DNA of 64,000 bases, taken from positions 124,001-188,000 of the forward strand of contig NZ_JARBUT010000001.1 in NCBI RefSeq assembly GCF_028882275.1, read 5' to 3'. The notes below the pieces were generated by a model. The model saw only the letters and a list, made by a program, of their open reading frames with translations, ran no database searches and had not been told where the DNA came from. Position 1 is the first letter of the stretch; each line of letters starts with the position of its first letter. The position numbers were made by a program, and so were the translations under genes. Source of the DNA: Nocardiopsis sp. N85. Lineage in GTDB: Bacteria > Actinomycetota > Actinomycetes > Streptosporangiales > Streptosporangiaceae. Positions 15,728 to 24,475 of this stretch are shown here, in pieces.

Positions 15728-16399
15728 TCAGACGACCTCGGCGAAGAGCTCCACGTCCTCGGTCCGGCCCGCGACGACGATCACGTCGCCCTTCTGTAGC
15801 ACGGTCTCCTCCGTCGCGTAGGTGAACGGCGAGTTGATCCGTTTCACCGAGACCACCGTGATCCCGTACTTCTGGCGCACCTTGGTCTCGCGCAACGGCC
15901 GGCCGAGGAGTTCCTTGGGCGCCTTGGTCTTGCCGAGGGAGAACCCCTCCTCCAACTCCACGTAGTCGAGCATCCGCCCCGACACCAGGTGGGCCACCCG
16001 CTCACCCATGTCGTGCTCGGGCAGGACGACGTGGTGGGCCCCCACCTGTTCGAGGATGCGCCCGTGACGCCTGCTGATCGCCTTGGCCCAGATGTCGGGC
16101 ACGCCCAGGTCGACGAGCTGGGAGGTGGCGAGGATGCTCTCCTCCAGGTGGGTGCCGATGGCCACCACGGCCCTCTGGAACTGGGCCGCGCCCACTTGGC
16201 GCAGCGCCTCGTCGTCGGTGGCGTCGGCGATCACGGTGTGGGTGAGGGCCTCGGAGTAGGACTGCACCAGGCGGGGGTTGGAGTCCATGCCCAACACCTC
16301 CCAGTCGTGGTTGACCAGTTCCAGGGCGAGGGAACTGCCGAAGCGTCCCAGCCCGATCACGAGGATCCGTTTGTCCTTCAGTTTGTTCTGTTGCGGCAT
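15728..16399 (-). CDS. Trk/Ktr potassium uptake regulatory subunit (TrkA/KtrA-like)
   Basis: 223 residues from the ATG at 16399. An N-terminal Rossmann (TrkA-N) domain has the nucleotide motif VIGLGRFGSSLA (residues 14-25) and the acidic residue at the end of strand two (GMDSN). A C-terminal TrkA-C domain follows (about 140-223: GRPLRETKVRQKYGITVVSVKR, then QKGDVIVVAGRTEDVELF). It gates the membrane subunit encoded 19 bp upstream in the same operon, with ATP/ADP or NAD as expected effector. Confidence 0.9.
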   Translation of the reverse strand: MPQQNKLKDKRILVIGLGRFGSSLALELVNHDWEVLGMDSNPRLVQSYSEALTHTVIADATDDEALRQVGAAQFQRAVVAIGTHLEESILATSQLVDLGVPDIWAKAISRRHGRILEQVGAHHVVLPEHDMGERVAHLVSGRMLDYVELEEGFSLGKTKAPKELLGRPLRETKVRQKYGITVVSVKRINSPFTYATEETVLQKGDVIVVAGRTEDVELFAEVV

Positions 16400-16418
16400 G
16401 TCGGAGCTCCTAGAGAGA

Positions 16419-17882
16419 TCAGCCGATGATCGGCCGGGCTTCGGCGAAGTCGTAGCGGCGTTTGCGCTCACGGAAGGCGATCGCGGTCGCGAACGTGACC
16501 GGGCCGATCCGGCCCGCGGCCATGAGGAAGGTGAGGAAGAGCTGGGACCAGGGTTCCATGTCGGGGGTGATCCCCGTGGAGAGCCCGACCACTCCGACGG
16601 CCGAGACGACTTCGAAGAGGGTCTCCATGAAGGTGAAGGGGGTGGTGTGCAACAGGATCACGGTACTGATCGCCACGACCGTCATCGACAGGAACGTCAG
16701 GCTCAGCGCCTGCCGGATGACCTCCGGGGCCAGTCGGCGACCGAAGACGTGCACCCGGTCGTGCGCCCTGATCTCCGACCACACCACCAGGAAGAGGACG
16801 GCCAGCGTCGCCACCTTGATCCCGCCCGAGGTTCCGGCGCTCCCGTTGCCGGCGAACATCATCATGACGGTGAGCAGCAGGGTCGAATCGTTCATGGAGC
16901 CGATGTCCACCACGTTGAACCCCCCGCTGCGCGGCATCACGCCGTGGAAGACGCCGTCGGTGATGCGGGCCCACCAGTCCAGACGCCCCAGGGTGAGGGG
17001 GTTGTTCCACTCCATGATGATCACCAGCACGATGGTGACGAGGAACAGGGCACCGCTCGTGGCGATGGTGATCTTGGTGTGGAGGCTCCAGGCGTGCGGG
17101 GTCCGGAAAGAGCGGCGCAGTTCGATGAGGACGGGGAAGCCGATGCCGCCGAGGATCACCGCCGCCGCGACGGGGAAGAGGATGAAGGCGTCACCGGAGA
17201 AGCGCGTCAGGCTGTCCCCGTACAGGGACAGGCCGGCGTTGTTGAAGGCCGAGACGGCGTGGAAGACGCCCGAGTAGAACGCCTCCCACAAGGACATGTC
17301 GTAGGCCAGCCACATGCGCGGGAAGATCAGGGCGAGGATGACGCCCTCGATGATCAGGCTGACCTTCAGCACCCGGGTGGCGATGCCCCTGACCTGTCCC
17401 ACCGCCAGGGCGCGGTTCTCCGCCTGCACGTTGAGTTCCATGCGCAGGCTGAAACGGTGGATGATCGCCACGCCCATCAGCGAGGCCAGGGTCATGATCC
17501 CGAGCCCGCCCGCCTGGATGAGCACGAGCACGATCACGTCGCCGAAGGGGGTCAGCCGGTCGCCGATGTCGATGACGGCCAGCCCGCACACCGCCAGGGC
17601 CGAGGTCGCGGTGAACAGTGCCTCGACGAAGGTCAGGTTCTCCTTCTCGGAGGCCGCCGGGGTCATGAGCAGACCGGTGCCGATCAGGTCCACGACGAAG
17701 AAGATCAGGACGAAGGCCCGGGCCGGTTTGCTCCAGACGTTCTTCCGATGCTGGACGGGATCGCTGTTGAAGCTGTGGCGGTGACGGCGCGGGAACAGCG
17801 CCCTCCGGGCCGAGCCCAGCTCGGATAAGAGCCGGGACACACGGCCCGTGGCCCGTGCCAGGGTTCGCATCATGGTCGTCAT
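16419..17882 (-). CDS. Trk/Ktr potassium uptake membrane subunit (TrkH/KtrB-like)
   Basis: 487 residues with about ten hydrophobic segments arranged as four M1-P-M2 repeats. Selectivity-filter-like loops are seen at TATSALAVCGLAV, AVSAFNNAGLSLY, MPRSGGFNVVDIGSM and VVSAVGVVGLSTGIT. The third carries the expected Gly pair. The GTSGGIKVATL motif after the third loop is typical of TrkH/KtrB. The first of the in-frame ATGs (17882) was taken; 17873 is possible. Imports K+ with the regulatory subunit encoded downstream. Confidence 0.9.
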   Translation of the reverse strand: MTTMMRTLARATGRVSRLLSELGSARRALFPRRHRHSFNSDPVQHRKNVWSKPARAFVLIFFVVDLIGTGLLMTPAASEKENLTFVEALFTATSALAVCGLAVIDIGDRLTPFGDVIVLVLIQAGGLGIMTLASLMGVAIIHRFSLRMELNVQAENRALAVGQVRGIATRVLKVSLIIEGVILALIFPRMWLAYDMSLWEAFYSGVFHAVSAFNNAGLSLYGDSLTRFSGDAFILFPVAAAVILGGIGFPVLIELRRSFRTPHAWSLHTKITIATSGALFLVTIVLVIIMEWNNPLTLGRLDWWARITDGVFHGVMPRSGGFNVVDIGSMNDSTLLLTVMMMFAGNGSAGTSGGIKVATLAVLFLVVWSEIRAHDRVHVFGRRLAPEVIRQALSLTFLSMTVVAISTVILLHTTPFTFMETLFEVVSAVGVVGLSTGITPDMEPWSQLFLTFLMAAGRIGPVTFATAIAFRERKRRYDFAEARPIIG

Positions 17883-17997
17883 TCCGTCACTTCGCGCGGG
17901 TCGTCTTCGCTCAACCCGAACGATTGTGCCAGCAGGTATGGACCGGTACGAGCCGGGGCACGGGGCCGGAGGCGGGACGTGTCGTCGTCCCGGGGGT

Positions 17998-18918
17998 TCA
18001 GGCGTGTCGGGCGCCCTCGTGGTCGGCGTGGCCGGGCGGCTCCAGCTGGAGGGTGGAGTGTTCGACGTCGAAGTGCCCGGCCAGGCAGGTGTGCAGTTCG
18101 TCCAGGGTGCGCCCGCCGTCGAGGAGCCGTTCCTCGGGGACGACCACGTGCGCCGACATCACCGGCACCCCGGAGGTGATGGTCCACACGTGCAGGTCGT
18201 GGACGTCGACCACGGCCGGGTGTTCGAGCAGGTGGCGGCGGACCTCGGCCAGGTCCATGCCGCGCGGCGCGGACTCCAGCAGGATGTGGATCGCCTCGCG
18301 CAGCAGTGACCAGGCCCGGGGCACGATGATCGCGGCGATGAGGAGGGAGACGAGGGTGTCGGCCCGACTCCATCCGGTCGTCCAGACGATGAGTCCGCCG
18401 ATGATGACGCCGACCGACGCCAGCGCGTCGCTCACGACCTCCAGGTAGGCGCCCTTGACGTTGAGGCTCTCCCGGGCGCCGGCCCGCAGGATCAGCGCAC
18501 CGACGATGTTGGCGGCCAGACCGATGGCGGCGACCACGACCATGCCCGGCCCGGACACCTCGGTGGGGGAGCGCAACCGGTCGACCGCCTCCACGACGAT
18601 GAACCCGCACAGGACGAACAGCACCAGGGCGTTGACGGCGGCGGCGAGGATCTCGGCCCGTTGGTGGCCGAAGGTGCTGCGCCCCCGGGCGGGGCGTGCG
18701 GCGATCCACACGGCGGCCAGGGCCAGGGCCACGCCGAAGGAGTCGGTGACGGTGTGCCCGGCGTCGGCGAGCAGGGCGAGACTGCCGCTGGACATCGCGC
18801 CCGCGACCTGGACGGCGGCGACGGCGAGCATGAGCGCCAGGACGAGCGCGAGCCGACCTCGATGGGCGGAGCCGGCGGTGCCGACGTGCCCGTGTCCATG
18901 CCCGTGTCCGGCACCCAT
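17998..18918 (-). CDS. Cation diffusion facilitator family metal exporter
   Basis: 306 residues. A His-rich N-terminus (GHGHGHGHVG) precedes six hydrophobic segments. The second helix carries LADAGHTVTD (HxxxD at 55-59) and the fifth carries EVVSDALAS (ExxxD), so the metal site differs slightly from the classical HxxxD pair. The cytoplasmic C-terminal domain (VHDLHVWTITSGVPVMSAHVVV) ends in a His/Glu-rich tail. Zinc or cadmium export is the likely role. It is divergent from an ArsR/SmtB regulator with two operator-like repeats between. Confidence 0.9.
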   Translation of the reverse strand: MGAGHGHGHGHVGTAGSAHRGRLALVLALMLAVAAVQVAGAMSSGSLALLADAGHTVTDSFGVALALAAVWIAARPARGRSTFGHQRAEILAAAVNALVLFVLCGFIVVEAVDRLRSPTEVSGPGMVVVAAIGLAANIVGALILRAGARESLNVKGAYLEVVSDALASVGVIIGGLIVWTTGWSRADTLVSLLIAAIIVPRAWSLLREAIHILLESAPRGMDLAEVRRHLLEHPAVVDVHDLHVWTITSGVPVMSAHVVVPEERLLDGGRTLDELHTCLAGHFDVEHSTLQLEPPGHADHEGARHA

Positions 18919-18960
18919 GGACCCCTCCTCCGTGGTGATGACGTGATGGTTCAGTCACCA

Positions 18961-18990
18961 CTGTTTATACAGTCTGAACTGTCTATACAG
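18961..18990. promoter_or_regulatory. Tandem metal-regulator operator
   Basis: CTGTTTATACAG (18961-18972) and CTGTCTATACAG (18979-18990) lie in the 85-bp gap between the CDF exporter and the ArsR-family gene, spaced 18 bp. Each is nearly palindromic around TATA. Probable binding sites of the ArsR/SmtB protein. Confidence 0.65.
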
Positions 18991-19003
18991 CAAACTATGT
19001 ACA

Positions 19004-19363
19004 ATGGTTTTCATGTTGACCTCCGAGCAGCGTCTCTCCGCCATCCACCGGCTCGGTCGCGCCCTGTCCGATCCGACCCGCTGCCGCCTGCTCCTCGCCC
19101 TCCTCGACGGCCCCGGCTACCCCGCCGACCTGGCCGATCACCTCGGTCTCACCCGTCAGAACGTCTCCAACCACCTGGCCTGCCTGCGCGATTGCGGCCT
19201 GGTGCGCACCCAGGCCCACGGCCGTCGGGTCGCCTACGAACTCGTGGACGCCTCTCTCTCCCACGCCCTGGAGGACCTGCTGCGCGTGGTCTGGGGCACG
19301 GGCCGCCCCCACGCCACGGCCGAGGGCGGGGCGCGGGACGAGCCGGAGCGTCGCGTGGGTTGA
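19004..19363 (+). CDS. ArsR/SmtB-family metal-responsive repressor
   Basis: 119 residues from an ATG at 19004, or 116 from the ATG at 19013. The winged-helix domain reads LGRALSDPTRCRLLLALLDGPGYPADLADHLGLTRQNVSNHLACLRDCGLVR. Cys residues in DPTRCR, NHLACLRDCG and the C-terminal His could bind metal, as in CmtR-type sensors. No ribosome-binding site is obvious and the start follows closely after the operator, so a leaderless transcript is possible. It presumably derepresses the CDF exporter on metal excess. Confidence 0.88.
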   Translation: MVFMLTSEQRLSAIHRLGRALSDPTRCRLLLALLDGPGYPADLADHLGLTRQNVSNHLACLRDCGLVRTQAHGRRVAYELVDASLSHALEDLLRVVWGTGRPHATAEGGARDEPERRVG

Positions 19364-19887
19364 CCCCGGTCCCTCCCGTCCCCCCTCGTTCCCTCCGTCG
19401 CGCGGACGATCGGGAGGTGCCGCCGTGGCGCACGTCACGGGCGGCGGTGATCGACGCGCACCCCTCGCGGCGCGGGCGGTCTCCGACTTCTGTCGGGTGT
19501 CCCCGACTTTGGTCAGGGGTGGACCCTGACAGAAGACTGACGCGTCCCTGAAAGGCCCCTGAAGCCCTCGTGGGAACGGGATGTCCAGATATAACGCGAC
19601 GTATGGTTGGTGTGCGCCCGGCGGATACGGTGCCCCGCACACGACGGAGCACCCGGCGCGGGACGGGACCGTCCCGCGCGAGAGGGACTCCGCACGGATG
19701 AGAAACGTATCCCCACCCCACCTTTCGAGGACCGGTCCGCCCATCGGCGACGACGACGCGGCCGTGCCCCGGGCACGGCGCCGACCGGCCCCGTGACCCG
19801 CAGCGAGTAGGAGCGAGAACCTCTCATGTCCAGATCGGCCCTCAGGACCCCCCGATCGGGTCCCTCCCGCCTGGAAGGGGTGACCGG
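19364..19887. promoter_or_regulatory. Intergenic region upstream of the RND exporter
   Basis: About 520 bp with no convincing gene. It holds a 7-bp hairpin at 19512-19530 (gtcaggg/ccctgac), a possible terminator for the ArsR gene. It also holds a near-perfect 24-bp palindrome at 19656-19679 (two 11-bp arms of gcgcgggacgg with a 2-base centre) that may be an operator for the RND gene. Confidence 0.4.
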
Positions 19888-22800
19888 ATGAACCGCCTCG
19901 CGGTCATGTCACTCAAGAACCGGGCGTTGGTACTGCTCATCACCCTGGCCGTGCTCTTCTTCGGAGTGCTCGCCGCCGGCGCGGCCAAGCGCGAGCTCTT
20001 CCCCCAGATGTCCCTGCCGATGGTGATGGTCACCGGCACCTACCAGGGGGCCTCTCCACAGGTGGTGGAGAACCAGGTCACCGAGCCGCTGGAGCAGGCG
20101 GTCCAGGGCGTCGCGGGGGCCGTGAGCGTCAACTCGACCTCCAGCAACGGCGTCGCGCAGGTCACCGTCGAGTTCGACTACGGGGCCGACCAGGACGACC
20201 TGGTCCGCCAGACCCAGATCGCGGTCGACCAGGTCTCCGGCATGCTGCCGGAGGGCGTGGACACCAGCGTCATGTCCTTCAGCACCGACATGATGCCGGT
20301 CGTCATGCTCGCCGCGGGCGCCAAGGACGGCGACGACCAGGCCATGGTCGAGCCGCTGGAGACCCACCTCATCCCCGAACTGGAGTCCATCGACGGCGTC
20401 CGCTCGGCGATGATGACCGGCGCGGTCTCCTCCGACCTGATCATCACCCCGGACACCGAGGAGATGGTCGAGGCGGGCGTCACCGCCCAGAACATCACCG
20501 AGGCGCTCCAGGGCAGCGGTCAGCTCATGCCCGGCGGCGACATCGACACCGACGGCCGCACCCTCGGCGTCACCACGGGCGAGCAGTTCACCTCCGTCGA
20601 GCAGGTCGAGGACATCTGGATCCGCCCGGCCGCACCGGAGGCGGGCGCCTCCTCGGCGATGCCCGGCGCGCCTCCGGCCGCCGAGCCCGAGCCGGTCCGC
20701 CTCTCCGAGGTCGCCGACATCGAGCTGGTCCGGGACGACGCCACCACCCTGGCCCGCGTCAACGGCGACCCGAGCATCGGCGTGATGATCCTCAAGACCC
20801 CCGACGGCAACACCGTCGAGGTCTCCGAGGGGGTCCAGCGGGTGCTGGACGAGCAGGCCGAGGTCCTCGGCGACGACATCGACATCAGCGTGGTCTTCGA
20901 CCAGGCGCCCTACATCAACGAGTCCATCGTCGCGATGCTCGAAGAGGGCGGCATGGGTCTGCTCGCCGCGGTGATCGTCATCCTCGTCTTCCTGCTGTCG
21001 ATCCGCTCCACCCTGGTCACCGCGGTCTCCATCCCGGTGTCGGTGCTGATCGCCTTCCTGGGCATGCAGGTGTTCGGCTTCACCCTGAACATGCTCACCC
21101 TCGCGGCCATCACGATCTCCATCGGGCGCGTCGTCGACGACTCCATCGTGGTCCTGGAGAACATCCGCAGGCACCTGGACTACGGCAAGGAGAAGATGGA
21201 GGCCGTCAAGACCGGTGTCCGCGAGGTCGCGGGCGCGGTCGTCTCCTCCACCCTCGCCACCGTCGCGGTGTTCCTGCCGCTGGCCTTCGTCGGCGGACTG
21301 GTCGGCGAGATGTTCATGCCGTTCGCGGTCACCGCCACCCTCGCCCTGCTCGCGTCGCTCATCGTGTCGATCACGATCATCCCGGTGCTGTGCTACTGGT
21401 TCCTCAAGCCGCGCGACATCGGCGACGCCACCCAGGAGGAGATCGAGCACGAGGAGAACGAGCGCGAGCTGCGCAGCCCGCTCCAGCGCGCCTACATGCC
21501 GGTCATCCGGTGGATCACCACCAAGCGCAAGCAGGCCACCGTCATCACCCTGGCCGCCTCCGCCCTCATCTTCGGCGGCACGGTCCTCATGGCCGGCCAG
21601 CTGGAGACCGACTGGATGGGCCAGTCGGAGGAGAACACCTACGCCCTCGTCCAGGAACTGCCCCCGGGCACCTCGCTGGAGGACGCCGACACCGAGGCCG
21701 CCAAGGTCGAGGAACTGCTCGCCGGGTTCGCCTGGGTGGAGTCCTACCAGACCAACGTCGGCGGCAACGCCATGGCCGGTCCGTTCGGCGGCACCGGCAC
21801 CGCCCAGATCGACTACACGATCACCGCCGATCCCGACACCGACCAGGAGCGCAACCGCGAGGTGCTGCGCGACTCCCTGGCCGACATCGACACCGAGCAC
21901 GAGCCGACGATGGGCGCCATGGGCGCCATGGGGGCGGGCTCGGGCATCGAGGTCCAGGTCACCGCGGACGACCAGGAGGTCCTGGCCGAGGCCGCGGCGA
22001 TGGTGGCGGACGAACTGGGGGCGATCGACGGCACCGCCGACGTCGTCAACGGCGTCACGATCTCCCAGCCCGCCATGGAGGTCCGCGTCGACGGTGAGAA
22101 GGCCGCCGAGCTGGGACTGACCGAGTCCGCGATCGGCGGCCAGGTGAGCGCGGCCTTCAACGGCCAGCGGACCGGCACCGTCACCCTCGACGACGCCCGT
22201 CGCGACGTCGTGGTCCGCGCCGTCGACTCCCCGACCGGCGTCGAGGAGCTGGAGGAACTGGTCGTCATGTCCCCGGTCGCCGGGCCGGTGGAGCTCTCCG
22301 AGGTGGCCGACGTGGTGGAGGTGGAGCAGCCGCCGCAGCTCACCCGCATCGACGGCATCACCGCCACGACCGTGGAGGCCGCCGTCACCGCCTCCGACCT
22401 GGGCGCGGTCAGCGCCGAGATCATGACCACGCTCGACTCGCTCGACCTGCCCCAGGGCGCCACCGCGACCCTGGGCGGCGTCAGCCAGGACCAGAGCGAG
22501 GGCTTCGCCTCGATGATGCTGGCCATGGTGGCCGCCGTGGTCATCTGCTACCTGATCATGGTCGCGACCTTCAAGAGCCTGCTCCAGCCGCTCATGCTGC
22601 TCATCTCGATCCCGTTCGCGATCACCGGTTCGCTGGCGCTGCTCCTCGTCACCGGCACTCCGCTGGGCATCGCCGGCCTGGTCGGCATGCTGATGCTCAT
22701 CGGCGTGGTCATCACCAACGCCATCGTGCTGATGGACCTGATCAACCAGAACCAGAATCGGGGGATGCCGCTCAGGGAGGCGATCGTGGAGGGTGCCCGT

Positions 22801-23100
22801 CACCGTCTGCGCCCGATCCTCATGACGGCGCTGGCCACCGTGGCCGCACTGACCCCGATGGCCCTGGGCGTCACCGGTGGCGGCGCCTTCATCTCCGCCC
22901 CGCTGGCACTGGTGGTGATCGGTGGTCTGGTGACCTCGACCATTCTCACGCTGATCCTGGTCCCCGTCCTCTACCAGCTGGTGGAGTGGGGCAAGCAGCG
23001 CCGGGCGGCCCGCCGGGCGTCCCGTGAGGAACTGCGCCGGTCGGCGCGCGCCGCCAAGGTGGCGGCCGCCCGAGAGCGCACCGAGGAGACGGTCGGCTGA
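19888..23100 (+). CDS. RND-family efflux permease (AcrB/HAE1-like)
   Basis: 1,070 residues with the RND layout: one N-terminal helix, a large extracytoplasmic loop, six helices, a second large loop, five helices. TM4 carries GRVVDDSIVVLENIRRH with the paired Asp of the proton relay. Duplicated halves are visible (LAAVIVILVFLLSIRSTLVT and AMVAAVVICYLIMVATFKSLLQPLMLL). The ATG follows a GGAAGGGG ribosome site. No membrane-fusion or outer-membrane partner gene is adjacent, as in SwrC-type Gram-positive exporters. Substrate unknown; lipids or drugs are possible. Confidence 0.9.
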   Translation: MNRLAVMSLKNRALVLLITLAVLFFGVLAAGAAKRELFPQMSLPMVMVTGTYQGASPQVVENQVTEPLEQAVQGVAGAVSVNSTSSNGVAQVTVEFDYGADQDDLVRQTQIAVDQVSGMLPEGVDTSVMSFSTDMMPVVMLAAGAKDGDDQAMVEPLETHLIPELESIDGVRSAMMTGAVSSDLIITPDTEEMVEAGVTAQNITEALQGSGQLMPGGDIDTDGRTLGVTTGEQFTSVEQVEDIWIRPAAPEAGASSAMPGAPPAAEPEPVRLSEVADIELVRDDATTLARVNGDPSIGVMILKTPDGNTVEVSEGVQRVLDEQAEVLGDDIDISVVFDQAPYINESIVAMLEEGGMGLLAAVIVILVFLLSIRSTLVTAVSIPVSVLIAFLGMQVFGFTLNMLTLAAITISIGRVVDDSIVVLENIRRHLDYGKEKMEAVKTGVREVAGAVVSSTLATVAVFLPLAFVGGLVGEMFMPFAVTATLALLASLIVSITIIPVLCYWFLKPRDIGDATQEEIEHEENERELRSPLQRAYMPVIRWITTKRKQATVITLAASALIFGGTVLMAGQLETDWMGQSEENTYALVQELPPGTSLEDADTEAAKVEELLAGFAWVESYQTNVGGNAMAGPFGGTGTAQIDYTITADPDTDQERNREVLRDSLADIDTEHEPTMGAMGAMGAGSGIEVQVTADDQEVLAEAAAMVADELGAIDGTADVVNGVTISQPAMEVRVDGEKAAELGLTESAIGGQVSAAFNGQRTGTVTLDDARRDVVVRAVDSPTGVEELEELVVMSPVAGPVELSEVADVVEVEQPPQLTRIDGITATTVEAAVTASDLGAVSAEIMTTLDSLDLPQGATATLGGVSQDQSEGFASMMLAMVAAVVICYLIMVATFKSLLQPLMLLISIPFAITGSLALLLVTGTPLGIAGLVGMLMLIGVVITNAIVLMDLINQNQNRGMPLREAIVEGARHRLRPILMTALATVAALTPMALGVTGGGAFISAPLALVVIGGLVTSTILTLILVPVLYQLVEWGKQRRAARRASREELRRSARAAKVAAARERTEETVG

Positions 23101-23135
23101 CGGGGCCCCCGGGAGACGGGGGATCCCTTGAGGAG

Positions 23136-23169
23136 AGGGGCGTTCCGCGCTTCGGCGCGGGATGCCCCT
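23136..23169 (+). terminator. Terminator of the RND gene
   Basis: A 15-bp stem with two wobble pairs and a TTCG tetraloop starts 36 bp after the RND stop. Confidence 0.75.
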
Positions 23170-23260
23170 TCGTCGTGTCCGGGTCGGGCGAAGCAGGGTG
23201 GCGGCCTGTGAGCGGAGCGTTGATTTGTGTCATCGGCGCACTACGGGCAGGCTGCGACAC

Positions 23261-23431
23261 ATGACGGAAACACAGAAGAAGAGTCTCGACGATCTCGTGC
23301 GCGAGGAATTGGGCGCGGAACCCTCTCAGGAGGCCAAGGACTACGCGCGTCTGCTCTACGAGCGCTACCGGTTGCCGGAGCCGTCCGGCCCCGAGAGGGA
23401 GGAGGACGTCACCGCGCCGACCTCGGAGTGA
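23261..23431 (+). CDS. Hypothetical 56-residue acidic protein
   Basis: A small ORF (MTETQKKSLDDLVREELGAE) that reads as a short helical acidic protein ending in a Pro/Glu-rich tail. No known family recognised. It lies between the RND terminator and a convergent ATPase gene, ending 9 bp from it. Its amino-acid composition is more protein-like than that of the other frames, but the ribosome-binding site is weak. Confidence 0.6.
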   Translation: MTETQKKSLDDLVREELGAEPSQEAKDYARLLYERYRLPEPSGPEREEDVTAPTSE

Positions 23432-23440
23432 CCGGCGAGG

Positions 23441-23995
23441 TCACCGGTCGGGCTCCTCCCACGTCAGTTCGAACCACACCTGGCGGCCCATTCCGTCCTG
23501 TCGGGCCTCGCTGCCCCACTTGTCGGCGAGCGCCTCGACCAGATCCAGGCCCCGGCCGTGCTCGGCCGTGTCGTAGGGGTCCCGGTGCTGCGGTCGAGGC
23601 GTCTCCTTCAGGTTGCCCAGGTCGCGCACCTCCACCCGGGCCCACCCCGGAGCCCGGTGTACGCACACCTCGAACTTGCCGGTCTCCCGGCCCGAGGCGC
23701 TGTGCGTGATGGCGTTGGTCGCCAGTTCGCTGGTCAACAGCGTGGCGGTGGTGGGATCGGGACAGTCGCCCAGGTGGCGGGCGACGAATCGGCGTGCGTA
23801 GGCGATCTGGCCCGGCAGGCCGGGGAAGCGACGCTTGGCGGGTCTGGTGCTGTGCTCTTCCATGGGATCGACCGGACTGTGCAGAGGAGAGGACGGGACG
23901 GTCGCGGGGCGCTCCGGCGAGGACGCGCCGCGCACGCCGACGGGGACGAGGGGATCGTGGGGTGCTGCTGCGGTCTCACACATGTGCGGATTCAC
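23441..23995 (-). CDS. Anti-sigma-factor-type ATP-binding protein (HATPase_c)
   Basis: Up to 184 residues. The domain begins around RRFPGLPGQIAYARRFVARHL. The N box is LLTSELATNAITHS, the G1-like box VRDLGN, the G2 box EHGRGLDLVEALADKWG, and the end is QVWFELTWE. The N-terminal 45 residues are Pro/Ser-rich and may be untranslated. Possible starts are GTG 23995, ATG 23983 and ATG 23863. This one stands alone, without XRE or DUF397 partners. Confidence 0.82.
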   Translation of the reverse strand: MNPHMCETAAAPHDPLVPVGVRGASSPERPATVPSSPLHSPVDPMEEHSTRPAKRRFPGLPGQIAYARRFVARHLGDCPDPTTATLLTSELATNAITHSASGRETGKFEVCVHRAPGWARVEVRDLGNLKETPRPQHRDPYDTAEHGRGLDLVEALADKWGSEARQDGMGRQVWFELTWEEPDR

Positions 23996-24475
23996 TCCCC
24001 GGTGTGTTCGCGGCGGGCAGGGCTGAGGAGCGCCTGGCCCTCGGTGCGTCCGTGCCCGGCTGGCGGGTCACGGCGCGTGGTGGACACACAGGTCGAAGCC
24101 CCCTGGGACAGGGAGGGATGCGGTGCCGTGCGGCGAGGCGCGCGGGTCGAGGGCGGCGACGGGCGAGGTGCGGGAGCGGGCCGGGATGGATGGTCGTGTC
24201 CGATGTCGAATGTGCCCCACGACACTGAAGGGCGTATTGGCGCATAGCATACGCTCCGTGCCTTTCCGGAAACCCGGCCGACCTGGTCGGGTCAGAATAA
24301 CCCCGCTTGACCTGGATAAAGGGGGTGTTCGGTCAGGGTATGACACCGGTCAAGGGCGGGGTTCCGTGACTGGTGGGGCGTACGAGGCTGCATAACAATG
24401 CGGTAACGGAGTTACGGCTTTCGCTGTTCGTCGGGGTCTTGCGTACGCGGGGGCCGACCCGCCAGGGTATGGGGC
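23996..24475. promoter_or_regulatory. Intergenic region upstream of the MftF-like gene
   Basis: About 480 bp with no supported gene. The GC content drops near 24230-24320. No clear operator or promoter could be assigned. Confidence 0.3.

Noticed and set aside
19909..22803. 964-codon minus-strand frame opposite the RND gene
   Set aside because: Asp/His/Gly-rich low-complexity product, typical of the antisense frame of a GC-rich gene; the RND protein is certain.
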